Assembly: GCA_016794625.1 (NCBI GenBank)
Contig: JAEUGY010000021.1
Span: 1 to 54,370 of the forward strand
Length of the DNA stretch: 54,370 nucleotides
DNA from: Opitutaceae bacterium
GTDB lineage: Bacteria; Verrucomicrobiota; Verrucomicrobiia; Opitutales; Opitutaceae
Direction: 5' to 3'
Each line of letters begins with the position of its first letter. Within the stretch, counting starts at the first letter, position 1. Below, piece by piece: positions 8,303 to 16,168 of this stretch. Made by a program: the position numbers and the translations under genes. The notes beneath the pieces are model-generated. The model saw only the letters and a list, made by a program, of their open reading frames with translations, was not told where the DNA came from and ran no database searches.

Positions 8303-9283
8303 TCAGAACGATTTTAGCATGCTTGCATTGTCGGTCGGCTCGATTGTGAACTTAATGTATGCTTTCTTTAGTTCTTCTACTCCGGTGTTGGAGTTTATGT
8401 TATCCTCAAGCTCCGCGCTTGGCTTCTTTACCTGTGTATAGACTCTAGTGTACTCATCTATTCCGATCGGTCGGTATGGAAATTCTACGTTTTGAAGTTG
8501 TTTCCATTCGGGGTCCTTCTCTGATTTAATGTAGTCGTACAATGCCAACTCTCTCGTAGTGGATGCACCGTCATCAGCGGGCACTAAGTCGAAAGCGCCA
8601 GAGAACTCCAAGTTCGATCCCGCCGTAACGAGAAACTGCTCGAGTGTGTAGTTCTGATCTGTTATTGTTTTGTAATAGTCGAATGCCTCCCGGGCGAATA
8701 TGTTCCCAACTGCCTTTCCCAGGCCACTGACGGAGTCGAGTGCCCATTTGCCGAGCGACTTGTCCTTTGATTCAAAAATCGCCTTCCTTAGTAGGAACTT
8801 ATCGATGGAGTATATTTTCGCCTTAATTCGATGTACCTTGTTAAGCTCTACAGGAATGGGCTGGATGTCGACCGTGAGTACATCATACGAAGCTGCGTTC
8901 ATAACGACATGCGAAAACACAGCCTTACGATCAATCTTTGCTTCAAATAGATCGTTTCCTTCGAGGCCTTCTACCTGAATTAGAACCCAAAGATCTCTAT
9001 CTTTCCATGCATTCGCGGTCTCGCGCTTACTCCATCTGTCGCCTCCTTTCGATCTATGGAGGAATCCAGGCCGAATCGCCTTTATTTCAATATTGGCAAA
9101 CTTCTTTGCTGATTCCGTCGATCTCTTAATGTGGATGCCGTTCGCATAGACTGCACTGTACTTACTTCCTTTGGCTTCTTTTTCCATAAGGACAGGTGCG
9201 TAGTAGCGCGTATGTGCGCATCCAGATAGAGTAAGTGCTGCAAGCAGAACTGTCGGGAACTTCATATTCTTGAGCTTCTTCAT
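8303..9283 (-). CDS. Putative lipoprotein of unknown function
   Basis: The 326-residue product starts MKKLKNMKFPTVLLAALTLS and has a lipobox LSGC near residue 21, so it should be lipidated in the envelope. I start it at 9283 rather than at the upstream in-frame codon (9337) because only this start puts the basic n-region and lipobox at the N-terminus. The mature part is rich in Lys, Asp and Glu with no recognised domain. GC content is clearly below that of genes after 11.8 kb, suggesting transfer. An imperfect hairpin lies 51-98 bp upstream (9334-9381). Confidence 0.7.
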   Translation of the reverse strand: MKKLKNMKFPTVLLAALTLSGCAHTRYYAPVLMEKEAKGSKYSAVYANGIHIKRSTESAKKFANIEIKAIRPGFLHRSKGGDRWSKRETANAWKDRDLWVLIQVEGLEGNDLFEAKIDRKAVFSHVVMNAASYDVLTVDIQPIPVELNKVHRIKAKIYSIDKFLLRKAIFESKDKSLGKWALDSVSGLGKAVGNIFAREAFDYYKTITDQNYTLEQFLVTAGSNLEFSGAFDLVPADDGASTTRELALYDYIKSEKDPEWKQLQNVEFPYRPIGIDEYTRVYTQVKKPSAELEDNINSNTGVEELKKAYIKFTIEPTDNASMLKSF

Positions 9284-9333
9284 AAAACTATTGCGTGTGT
9301 CTATAGCTTTGCTGCGCGCAAAATGAACCACGA

Positions 9334-9381
9334 GCACGCCTGTCGCATCTCATGCATAAGTGCGAGGTGTGACAGGCGTGC
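9334..9381. promoter_or_regulatory. Imperfect hairpin upstream of the lipoprotein gene
   Basis: GCACGCCTGTC (9334-9344) pairs perfectly with GACAGGCGTGC (9371-9381), and the inner seven bases pair in part, around a 12-nt loop. GTTAGCT follows at 9384. It could be an operator for the lipoprotein gene or a decayed integron attC-like site; the core-site match is poor. Confidence 0.4.
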
Positions 9382-9488
9382 CCGTTAGCTCTAATGTTTT
9401 GTTCGGTGACGTCGGCTTAGCTAATTTCCTTTCCGATTGCGTTGAGAGCGACTTGAGTAATATCCAAAGGATCGGAGGGGCGTCGAAA

Positions 9489-9593
9489 GACGCCAGGTTT
9501 TGACGCTTGACAAAACCTATCGCCGGATAGGGTGCGCGAAAAATGGTTTATTGTATGCGTTTGTGCTGCTGTTTATAGAAAAGCCCTGAAGTC
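9489..9593 (+). repeat. 108-bp TIR element, copy E
   Basis: The left arm is GACGCCAGGTTTTGACGCTT and the core GACAAAACCTATCGCCGG. The right arm is GCTGCTGTTTATAGAAAAG followed by CCCTGAAGTC, more diverged than in copies A and C. The stop codon of the minus-strand PEP-CTERM gene (9573-9575) lies in this right arm, close to where the protease gene stops in copy A. Confidence 0.6.
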
Positions 9594-10121
9594 TCTGTTT
9601 GTTCCTCCCAGAAGTTTTCGCCGCGCGATCATCGTTACGATTCCCGAAATCGTTCCAAGTAGAAGCGCGGAGGTGCCGGGCTCGGGAATTGCGATGACGG
9701 TAAGGTAGTCGATGGACGCGATGCTGCCGGAGATGATCTGGCTGTTGTTGCCGGCGCCTTCGCGGTTGAAGGTGGCGGTGCGGGAATCCGAGAGCAGTGT
9801 CGAGGTGGTCCCGTTTGTCGTGTTGGATGAAGTTCTGCTGGAATTGTCGGAGTCGACCCGCTGCGTGCGCGCATCCACGGCGGGACCTAGGAGTGAGAGG
9901 CGAGTGCGCAGCATGGCCGGTTCAAGGACGGTGGTCGCGGGCGAGTGGGGGCGTCTGGGCGCTGGCTGGAAAAAAGAGACGCCGATCATGTCCTCCGGGA
10001 AATGGTATGGGGGATTACGCGGTATTTTTGACCAAAGTTGCAGGCCGTTTCGCGCTCCGGCCCGGACGAAGACGCTTTGGCCCGTCGGGCAGTTTGGGTT
10101 TTGATAGCAAAGCTCCCTCAA
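9573..10121 (-). CDS. PEP-CTERM sorting-tail protein, probably truncated at its N-terminus
   Basis: The C-terminus shows a typical PEP-CTERM tail: IPEPGTSALLLG, a hydrophobic helix, then the basic stop ARRK. Such tails target exported proteins for exosortase-type processing at the outer surface. The preceding ~130 residues are low in complexity (Ser, Thr, Asn, Arg rich), and the ORF lacks any signal peptide, so the native N-terminus seems lost or replaced. The last residues (RDFRAFL) come from repeat copy E. No exosortase gene is in the window. It may be a pseudogene. Confidence 0.5.
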   Translation of the reverse strand: MRELCYQNPNCPTGQSVFVRAGARNGLQLWSKIPRNPPYHFPEDMIGVSFFQPAPRRPHSPATTVLEPAMLRTRLSLLGPAVDARTQRVDSDNSSRTSSNTTNGTTSTLLSDSRTATFNREGAGNNSQIISGSIASIDYLTVIAIPEPGTSALLLGTISGIVTMIARRKLLGGTNRDFRAFL

Positions 10122-10238
10122 GAAATCGGTACGGCTTCTGGTGCGCCCCTTTACGAGGCGTACTTCAAGCAGGTCTCCATCCGAGGTCGGGGGCTGTTTT
10201 TCGCGACGCGTTTGGTGCGCCGAACAGCCAGCGGCGCT

Positions 10239-10844
10239 TCAGCGGAGCTGTTCTTCGTGGACGGTTTGTCCTCGGTCCAAGAGGTGGAGGATCACTTTGT
10301 CTTGTCCGTGGTCGAGGCGGTCCGGGAATATCAGGACATTTTTCCCTGTCGGATGGCGTGCGGAGGGAAAGATGATGCCGCTGAATCGGCCGTGATCGTG
10401 GACGGTCGTTCCGAGTTGTTGGGTGATTGAGCTCGGATGCCTGTCCGGCTCCTCCCATTCGCGGGTGAGTTCGTCCGGGGTGGTCGCAAGGAGCGTTTGT
10501 ACGTCTGGGTTAGTTAGGTCCAACATGGTGGTGACTTGGCAGTGTACCACGAGAAGGGCCGTGCTCACCGGACTGGGCGAACGGGAGGGGTCGAGAAGTC
10601 TTTCGATTCCGAAACGGAATTCGACCTCCGCGGTTTCCTTCTCTAACGACAGGTACAATCGCCTTGGCCCCGCCTCGAAGGTGTAGCGGGAGGCATGGGT
10701 GGACGAGTGGAGAAAATTAAAGCCGGACTTTGAAGCGATACGTCGGAAGACAAAACCGAGGTCGAGGCACCGGTAGAGCGGCTGGGAGAGGGGTGCGCCG
10801 GGTGCGTCTGCGAGCAACTGCGGAACCTCACCCCAGGGCCGCAT
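10239..10844 (-). CDS. RES-domain toxin (NAD+-degrading family)
   Basis: The 201-residue protein carries RES-domain features: LYRCLDLGF near residue 23-31, ASRYTFEAG near 51-59, and RRLYLSLEKETAEVEF near 61-76, including the conserved Arg, Tyr and Glu positions. Members of this family deplete NAD+ and are neutralised by Xre/MbcA/ParS-type antitoxins. Its ATG overlaps the antitoxin stop in an ATGA (10843-10846), so the two are translationally coupled with antitoxin first, the normal order for this type. Recognition is by motif only. Confidence 0.75.
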   Translation of the reverse strand: MRPWGEVPQLLADAPGAPLSQPLYRCLDLGFVFRRIASKSGFNFLHSSTHASRYTFEAGPRRLYLSLEKETAEVEFRFGIERLLDPSRSPSPVSTALLVVHCQVTTMLDLTNPDVQTLLATTPDELTREWEEPDRHPSSITQQLGTTVHDHGRFSGIIFPSARHPTGKNVLIFPDRLDHGQDKVILHLLDRGQTVHEEQLR

Positions 10845-11515
10845 CAGGAGGGTTCTCCGCTGAGCATCCGTGTCACCGCGGTCTCGACCTCTTGCTCCTG
10901 TCCTCCAAGTATGAGCTCACGCGGCGTTTTGTTGCTGAGCCCGCGTTGCGGCCTTTTTAGCCAGATGCGGAACGCTTTGGGTTCGTTTCCGAGGTGGGGC
11001 ATGACGCCGGCGATGGTCTCGAGGGTGGCGAGCTTTTCCTGGTAGCGTTCTGAATCGGTCTTCTTGGCGAGTGCCTGGCGCGTGACTCCCACATAGGCGG
11101 CCATTTCCGCAGTCGTGAAGTCGTAGAGTTGGGCGAGTTTGTCGGCATCGAGGTTTCCGTTGTCACTACGGATTTCAAGTGGGTCGTGGGTAGCCCCTAG
11201 CTCCAGCGTGAGGGGCTTCTCCAATAGGCCCGGCTTTTGGTCGGAAATCGGCGCGGCATAGGCGGCCCCTGCGAAACGTGGTTCCGCCGTCGCAAGGGCT
11301 CCAAAGTGCCCGCCGAGAACGGCGAAGAGTTCAGCGGCGCTGCTGTCGTGAGTTTCGATGTCTGCGAACGCCTGGTGGATTTCAGCGGCCACGGCGTCTT
11401 GCTGAGTTGGTCCGACGGCGATCTGTTGGGACGCGATTTCTTTTCCCTGCTGATCGTGGACGCTCATGGAGACGGTTGGCGTGCCATCCTCGACGAGTTG
11501 CAGCTTGAGTTTCAT
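10844..11515 (-). CDS. Xre/MbcA/ParS-type antitoxin with long N-terminal extension
   Basis: The 223-residue protein ends in a toxin-binding domain of the Xre/MbcA/ParS class (FRIWLKRPQRGLSNKTPREL, then a helix ending RMLSGEP). A helix-turn-helix, TTAEMAAYVGVTRQALAKKT, precedes it. The first ~110 residues (starting MKLKLQLVEDGTP) are extra compared with the usual ~130-160-residue antitoxins; they look like a small beta-rich domain of unknown role. The start at 11515 is preferred because upstream codons encode an unlikely hydrophobic leader. It overlaps the RES toxin by ATGA. A candidate promoter lies just upstream, consistent with autoregulation by its own HTH. Confidence 0.75.
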   Translation of the reverse strand: MKLKLQLVEDGTPTVSMSVHDQQGKEIASQQIAVGPTQQDAVAAEIHQAFADIETHDSSAAELFAVLGGHFGALATAEPRFAGAAYAAPISDQKPGLLEKPLTLELGATHDPLEIRSDNGNLDADKLAQLYDFTTAEMAAYVGVTRQALAKKTDSERYQEKLATLETIAGVMPHLGNEPKAFRIWLKRPQRGLSNKTPRELILGGQEQEVETAVTRMLSGEPS

Positions 11516-11532
11516 GGGCAAATGGAAACTAA

Positions 11533-11561
11533 AAAATAACCAAATGACAAGCAAAAGGCAA
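11533..11561 (-). promoter_or_regulatory. Candidate sigma-70 promoter of the toxin-antitoxin operon
   Basis: In gene sense, TTGCCT (11561-11556), a 17-bp spacer and TATTTT (11538-11533) form a plausible -35/-10 pair, with the start codon about 18 bp beyond the -10 box. A small hairpin GCAGC-GAGG-GCTGC (11574-11587) lies upstream and could be an operator. Confidence 0.35.
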
Positions 11562-11658
11562 CTGGTGGGTCATGCAGCGAGGGCTGCCTAGTTTAGAGTC
11601 ATATGATTATTGAATAGAGGTTTGCCGAATTTTAGTTCGAGAGCGGGAAGGCGAGGCG

Positions 11659-11673
11659 TGGCGGCAAGCGCCA
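11659..11673. repeat. Short GC hairpin of an intergenic repeat
   Basis: TGGCG-GCAAG-CGCCA is followed by GCCCTACAA. A similar tail (GCCCGCCTACAA) occurs after the hairpin near 15480. It lies in the spacer before the sigma factor gene, in which I see no gene. Confidence 0.4.
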
Positions 11674-11813
11674 GCCCTACAATGTGGGGAAGGAGGCCAA
11701 ACGTTAGTCTCCGGGGTTTTGTTACGCAGATTACACGAACTATCGCATTGATTGCGATTCGGGGGTTGGTTTGGCTGGGCCTACAGTTGTTACTCGAAGG
11801 CATCGGGTACTTT

Positions 11814-12539
11814 ATGGCGAAAGGCTCCCCACAGTTCGAATCGACGGTCTGGACTCAGGTCCTGGTCGCTGCGCGTGAACCGGACTCGTCCGCGGGGGCG
11901 GAGGCGTTGTCTCGGCTGTGTCAGGTGTACTGGTTTCCGATCTACGCTCACATCCGGCGGTTAGGGCTTCCGGTGGCGGATGCGGAGGATCTGACGCAGG
12001 GCTTTTTCGTCCACATCCTGCAGAACGGCTTCCTGGCTCGGGCGGATCCGGGGATGGGGCGGTTTCGGAACTACTTGCTGGGCGCGGTGCGTCACTATCT
12101 CGCCAATGATCGGGAGCGGCAGGGGGCGCAGCGGCGGGGCGGTCGGGCCCAGAAGGTGTCGATCGACACGGACCTGGCGGAGGTCTGGCTGGCGGCGGAA
12201 CCGACGGTGGCCACGGACGCCACGGTGTCGTTCGATCGGGCTTGGGCGGTGTCGGTGCTGAAGGCGGCGATGGCGATGGTGGAAGCCGAACATCTCGGAG
12301 CGGGGAAGGGGCATCTGTTCCATGCCGTGAAGGAGTTTCTGCAGCGTTCCGCCTCTCCGGGTGAATACGACGAGGTGGCTCGCGCGCTTCAGATGAGCAA
12401 GGGGGCGGTGGCGGCGGCGGTGCATCGGATGACCGCGCGCTTTGGTGAATTGGTGAAGAAGGTGGTGCGGGACTCCGTCGCGGACGGAGAGATGGCGGAG
12501 GAGGAATTGACGTATCTGATGCGGGTGCTGCGGCGGTAA
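11814..12539 (+). CDS. ECF-like sigma-70 family RNA polymerase sigma factor
   Basis: The 241-residue protein has a sigma region 2-like segment (LCQVYWFPIYAHIRRLGLP, then ADAEDLTQGFFVHIL), which carries the DLTQ-type core motif. A C-terminal helix-turn-helix (VARALQMSKGAVAAAVHRM) fits region 4. This is the pattern of the sigma factors that accompany Ser/Thr kinases in Planctomycetes and Verrucomicrobiota. I start at the ATG at 11814 because the upstream extension is unlike the family. The kinase gene follows 84 bp later on the same strand, so the kinase likely controls this sigma factor or its regulon (inference). Confidence 0.85.
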   Translation: MAKGSPQFESTVWTQVLVAAREPDSSAGAEALSRLCQVYWFPIYAHIRRLGLPVADAEDLTQGFFVHILQNGFLARADPGMGRFRNYLLGAVRHYLANDRERQGAQRRGGRAQKVSIDTDLAEVWLAAEPTVATDATVSFDRAWAVSVLKAAMAMVEAEHLGAGKGHLFHAVKEFLQRSASPGEYDEVARALQMSKGAVAAAVHRMTARFGELVKKVVRDSVADGEMAEEELTYLMRVLRR

Positions 12540-12623
12540 GGGGAAACGTCAGGGTGGACAAAACGCGAAGGCGCGGGGACGCGGAGACGGAGGAGCGGAG
12601 TGGGTTCGCAACGGGGTCGGTGC

Positions 12624-15365
12624 ATGACAAACATCAAGTCTGGCTTGGAGTGTGCGAAGTGTGGTGCGGCACGGATGGAATCTGTGGCCGGAGGGCTTTG
12701 CGTCGGGTGTCTGGCCCGGCGGGCGTTGGAATCGAACGGGGCGGGGTGGGAGGGGATGGGAGTGCGGGGTCGGCGGCCCCGCCTACAGGGGGATGATGAG
12801 GACGGGGGGGACTTGCCGGAGGGGTTTGAATTTGTGGAGTCCTTGGGGCGCGGGGGCATGGGGGTGGTGCATCTGGTGTTCCAGCGGTCGTTGGAGCGTT
12901 ATGTAGCGTTCAAGCAGATGGCCGGGGGGTGGCAGAATGTTCCGCGGGCGCGGGAGCGTTTTCTGCGGGAGGCCCGGGCGGCGGCCCGACTCTCGCATCC
13001 GGGCATGGTCGCCATCCTGGAAGTGGGTACGCACCGGGACTCGGTGTGGTACACGATGGAGTTCATGGAGGGCGGGGATGTGGCGGCCTTGCTCGAACGG
13101 CGGGGTGGGCGGCTTCCCTGGCGCGAGGCGGTCGAGATGGTGCTGGTGGTGGGGCGCGCGATCCATGCGGCCCACCAGGCGGGGGTGGCGCATCGGGACT
13201 TGAAGCCGTCGAATCTGCTGCTCGATGGGAGCGGGGCGGTGCGGGTGACCGACTTCGGGCTGGCGTGGATCGCCAACGAAGAAGGGAAGGACGTGACCCG
13301 GGAGGGCGAGGTGGTGGGCACGCCGGCGTTTCTGGCGCCGGAAGCGCTTTCGGGCGGGGGGCGGTCCGTCGATTCGTACCTGGCTGATCAATACAGTCTG
13401 GGCGCGCTGCTCTTTCACCTCGTGACGGGCCGGCCTCCGTTCACCGGGGCGCATGTGCTGGAGACGCTGGCGGCCATCCTGGAGCGGCCGGCGGCGCCGC
13501 GGATGCTGGAGGTGGCGCCCGAGGTGCGGGTGCCGCAATCGGTGGAGGACGTATGCGCCCGCTGCCTGGATCGCAAACCGGACCGCCGGTTCGCCTCGGT
13601 CGGGGCGTTGGTGACGGCTCTGGAGGGGTGTGTGGCGCGGCCGGGGTCATGGGCGACTCCGCCGATGCTGGGGCCGGCGACGCGGCGGTGGGCGTTGGTC
13701 GCGGTGGCGGTGATGCTGCTGGGCATCGTGGCGGTGACCGCTCCTTGGCGGAGGGACGGTCCAGCCGTGCGGGCGGAGATCGGCGCACCCGAGCCGATCC
13801 TCGCCGTCGCGGGGTTGCAAGTGCTCGACGGGGATCCGACGACGGCGCAGGTGGCGGCGGGACTGCGGGACGAGTTGATTTCAACCTTGATGCGGGTGAG
13901 CGATCTCCGGGTCGTGGCCGGGGTCGTGGAGGAAGGTCCCTTTCCTGGAACCAGGCCCACCCACCTGCTGCGGGGGACGGTGCAGCGTTGGCAGGACAGC
14001 GTCCGGTTCACGGCCAACCTGATCGAAATCCCCGGGGGCACCGTGCGCTGGTCGCGGAGTTTCCGCCGGGGCGAAACGGATCTGTTCAACCTGCAAACCG
14101 ACATCGCCACCGAGGTGGCCGTGCACCTTAGGGCCGAGTTGCGGGGAGACCGGCAGCTGGTGTTGCGCGGGACCGGTTCGCGGGTGCCCCGGGCGCAGGC
14201 GCGCTACCTGGAGGCGCTGACGCTGGCGCGGGAAGCGAAGAATCCGGTGCAGGACCTGGAACGGGCGAGGGCGTTGCTCGAGGAGGTGGTGACCCTGGAT
14301 CCGGAGTTTGCCCTCGCGTTTGCGTCGCTCTCCCTGCTGCACAGCCAGACCTTTCACTGGAGCAGCGCCAAGGACCCGGTGGCGCTGGCGCGGGCCCTGG
14401 ATACGGCGCAGGAGGCGCACCGGCTCAACCCCCACCTCGCGGAGGCGAAGCTGGCGCTGGGTCAGTATTATTGGCGCGGATTCAGGGATGAGGTGTTGGC
14501 GAGACCTCACTTCGAGGCGGTACTGGAGCGGTCGCCGCACCACGCGGGCGCGTTGACGGCCCTGGCGGGCGTGAACCGGCGTCGCGGGGCGTTCGAGCTC
14601 GCGGCGAAACAGTTTCGGGAGGCGCTCTCGAACGATCCGCTCAATGCGAACCTGGCCTACAATACGATCGACACCCTGGTGCGCTTGCGTGCGTATCCCG
14701 CGGCGGCGGAATTGTCGGACCGGTGCGAACGACTCCTGCCGGCGCAGCGGACGCTCAGCCTGCTGCGGGGGGATCTGGACCTGCTGTGGAAGGGCGAGGT
14801 GCAGCGGACGCGTGAGGTGCTGGATGGCTGGATACCAGCGCCCAGGGATGAGGCCCTCCACGTGTTTCTTGACTGCCAGGCCCTGCTTCTTGAACAGAAG
14901 CCGGACGAGGCGTTGCGACGCCTGCAGGCGTCGACGTTCAATGGCCTGGCGGGGCAGACGGCTTACCTCACACGCGAGGGGTTCGAAGCGCAGTTGCGTC
15001 ACCTCGCGGGCGACGCCCCGGGGGCCCGCCGCCTCGCGGAAGGGGCGTGGCCGGCGGTCCGCGCCGAAGCCGAGGGCAAGCCGACCAATCCCAGCGTGCA
15101 ACTGCACGCGGCGCAGGTGCAGGCGTTGCTGGGTGAGGTGGAGGCCGCGGAGGCGCGGGTGCGCCGGCTGCTGGCGCCGGGGGGTGCGGCGTCGGTGGAT
15201 GCGTTTGATCGCGGCTATTATTTGCGCTCGCTGGCGATCATTCTGGCGATGGCGGGACGGGATGCGTCGGTGGTGCGTCCGCTCTTGGAGGAGGCGTTGG
15301 CGTTGCCGGACCAGTGCTCGGAGGCGTCGCTCCGGTTGCATCCGGCGTTGCGGCGGTTTTTTTGA
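12624..15365 (+). CDS. Transmembrane Ser/Thr protein kinase with TPR-rich C-terminus
   Basis: The 913-residue protein opens with a small zinc-ribbon-like unit (C10-x2-C13 and C26-x2-C29). The kinase domain spans ~65-335: GRGGMG (76-80), Lys97 in VAFK, HRDLKPSN (190-197), DFG (210-212), APE (238-240). One membrane helix is at ~354-374. Residues ~390-500 resemble the TolB/FlgO-like domain often found in such kinases, and the rest is TPR-like helices. Start 12624 places the Cys pairs at the N-terminus. All key catalytic residues are present. Residues 48-55 (RGRRPRLQ) are encoded by a GC palindrome that resembles intergenic repeats elsewhere in the window. It is paired with the sigma factor just upstream. 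Confidence 0.9.
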   Translation: MTNIKSGLECAKCGAARMESVAGGLCVGCLARRALESNGAGWEGMGVRGRRPRLQGDDEDGGDLPEGFEFVESLGRGGMGVVHLVFQRSLERYVAFKQMAGGWQNVPRARERFLREARAAARLSHPGMVAILEVGTHRDSVWYTMEFMEGGDVAALLERRGGRLPWREAVEMVLVVGRAIHAAHQAGVAHRDLKPSNLLLDGSGAVRVTDFGLAWIANEEGKDVTREGEVVGTPAFLAPEALSGGGRSVDSYLADQYSLGALLFHLVTGRPPFTGAHVLETLAAILERPAAPRMLEVAPEVRVPQSVEDVCARCLDRKPDRRFASVGALVTALEGCVARPGSWATPPMLGPATRRWALVAVAVMLLGIVAVTAPWRRDGPAVRAEIGAPEPILAVAGLQVLDGDPTTAQVAAGLRDELISTLMRVSDLRVVAGVVEEGPFPGTRPTHLLRGTVQRWQDSVRFTANLIEIPGGTVRWSRSFRRGETDLFNLQTDIATEVAVHLRAELRGDRQLVLRGTGSRVPRAQARYLEALTLAREAKNPVQDLERARALLEEVVTLDPEFALAFASLSLLHSQTFHWSSAKDPVALARALDTAQEAHRLNPHLAEAKLALGQYYWRGFRDEVLARPHFEAVLERSPHHAGALTALAGVNRRRGAFELAAKQFREALSNDPLNANLAYNTIDTLVRLRAYPAAAELSDRCERLLPAQRTLSLLRGDLDLLWKGEVQRTREVLDGWIPAPRDEALHVFLDCQALLLEQKPDEALRRLQASTFNGLAGQTAYLTREGFEAQLRHLAGDAPGARRLAEGAWPAVRAEAEGKPTNPSVQLHAAQVQALLGEVEAAEARVRRLLAPGGAASVDAFDRGYYLRSLAIILAMAGRDASVVRPLLEEALALPDQCSEASLRLHPALRRFF

Positions 15366-15378
15366 AGGAGGAGGGAAC

Positions 15379-15462
15379 GTTGAACGCTGAACGCTGAATT
15401 TTTAATGCTGAAGTGTTCGGAATTCTGAGATTTCGCACTTCGCCCTTCGCGCTTCGCACTTC
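15379..15462 (+). repeat. Degenerate 7-bp-period tract (12 units)
   Basis: Twelve consecutive 7-bp units can be read: GTTGAAC, GCTGAAC, GCTGAAT and similar, then GCACTTC, GCCCTTC, GCGCTTC, GCACTTC. It starts 14 bp after the kinase stop and runs straight into a hairpin. The same layout occurs after the RCC1 gene. Confidence 0.6.
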
Positions 15463-15480
15463 CAGGCCCGCAGGGGCTGG
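15462..15480. terminator. Hairpin after the kinase gene
   Basis: CCAGGCCC-GCA-GGGGCTGG forms an 8-bp stem with one mismatch directly after the heptamer tract. A second hairpin, GCCCG-CCTACAA-CGGGC, is at 15484-15500. No T-run follows, so intrinsic termination is uncertain. Confidence 0.4.
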
Positions 15481-15685
15481 CAAGCCCGCCTACAACGGGC
15501 AAAACGGATGCTGCGCGGTGTGATTTGGGGAGGTTTTTGATGAAAGTGTGTCATTTGAGCGACGGCTTTCCGGAGCAGTGGGGGCGCACTGGGGTCATCG
15601 CGTGAGCGGTGGGCGCGGTGGGCGCAGCCGGCGGTCGGTTGCGGTCTTTGGTCAACCGGGATTTCCCCCCTTAATTCTTATCGCT

Positions 15686-16153
15686 ATGGGTGTCGTCGCT
15701 TGGAATGAAGAGTCGAGTTCTGAATCTGACAGCTCGAGTGCGTCTCGGGCGGTCGGGGTGTCATCGCCCTACTTCGTGAGGCTTCACCTCGCCAATCTCC
15801 TTGCACCGTCCGACTTGGTGGCGGTGCAGTTTTTGGTGGGGAGCCCGTCGCCTTCCGCCCGGAAGTCGATTGCGGCCCGGATTGCAGTGATGCAGGTGGC
15901 GGATCGGCAGAGCGCGCTGGCGTTTGTCTCCTTGAACTATGAAAGCGCCACGCCGACCTGGATCGCGCGGGCTTCGTTTGACCGACTGGGAGGGAGGTCG
16001 TCCTTCGAGATCTACACCCGCAAGACGGTGGAAGCGGGCGAATTCCCGGCGGTGCAGCGTTACCTGGCCGACCACAAGGATCCGGAGGGGAAAGCGTACC
16101 TGCAACGGCTCTTTGCGGGCGACGAGGCGGCGAAAATCGTGCTCGAACTCTAG
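15686..16153 (+). CDS. Hypothetical protein, 155 residues
   Basis: Start 15686 gives MGVVAWNEESSSESDSSSAS, a Ser-rich N-terminus, followed by a mixed alpha/beta region ending AGDEAAKIVLEL. No signal peptide, membrane helix or known motif is visible. An upstream in-frame start (15548) would add an Arg/Gly-rich segment that looks non-coding. The gene converges on the TMTC-like gene with only 15 bp between the ends. Function unknown. Confidence 0.5.
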   Translation: MGVVAWNEESSSESDSSSASRAVGVSSPYFVRLHLANLLAPSDLVAVQFLVGSPSPSARKSIAARIAVMQVADRQSALAFVSLNYESATPTWIARASFDRLGGRSSFEIYTRKTVEAGEFPAVQRYLADHKDPEGKAYLQRLFAGDEAAKIVLEL

Positions 16154-16168
16154 CGACGCGGCTGCGGG

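Larger units (their letters stand above)
15366..15685. other. Spacer with heptamer tract and hairpins
   Basis: This 320-bp spacer holds the heptamer tract (15379-15462) and two hairpins (15462-15480, 15484-15500). I see no convincing gene in it. Confidence 0.5.

Noticed and set aside
13881..15341. Minus-strand ORF of 486 codons opposite the kinase
   Set aside because: Arg/Gln-rich antisense shadow of the TPR region; no start context and no motif.
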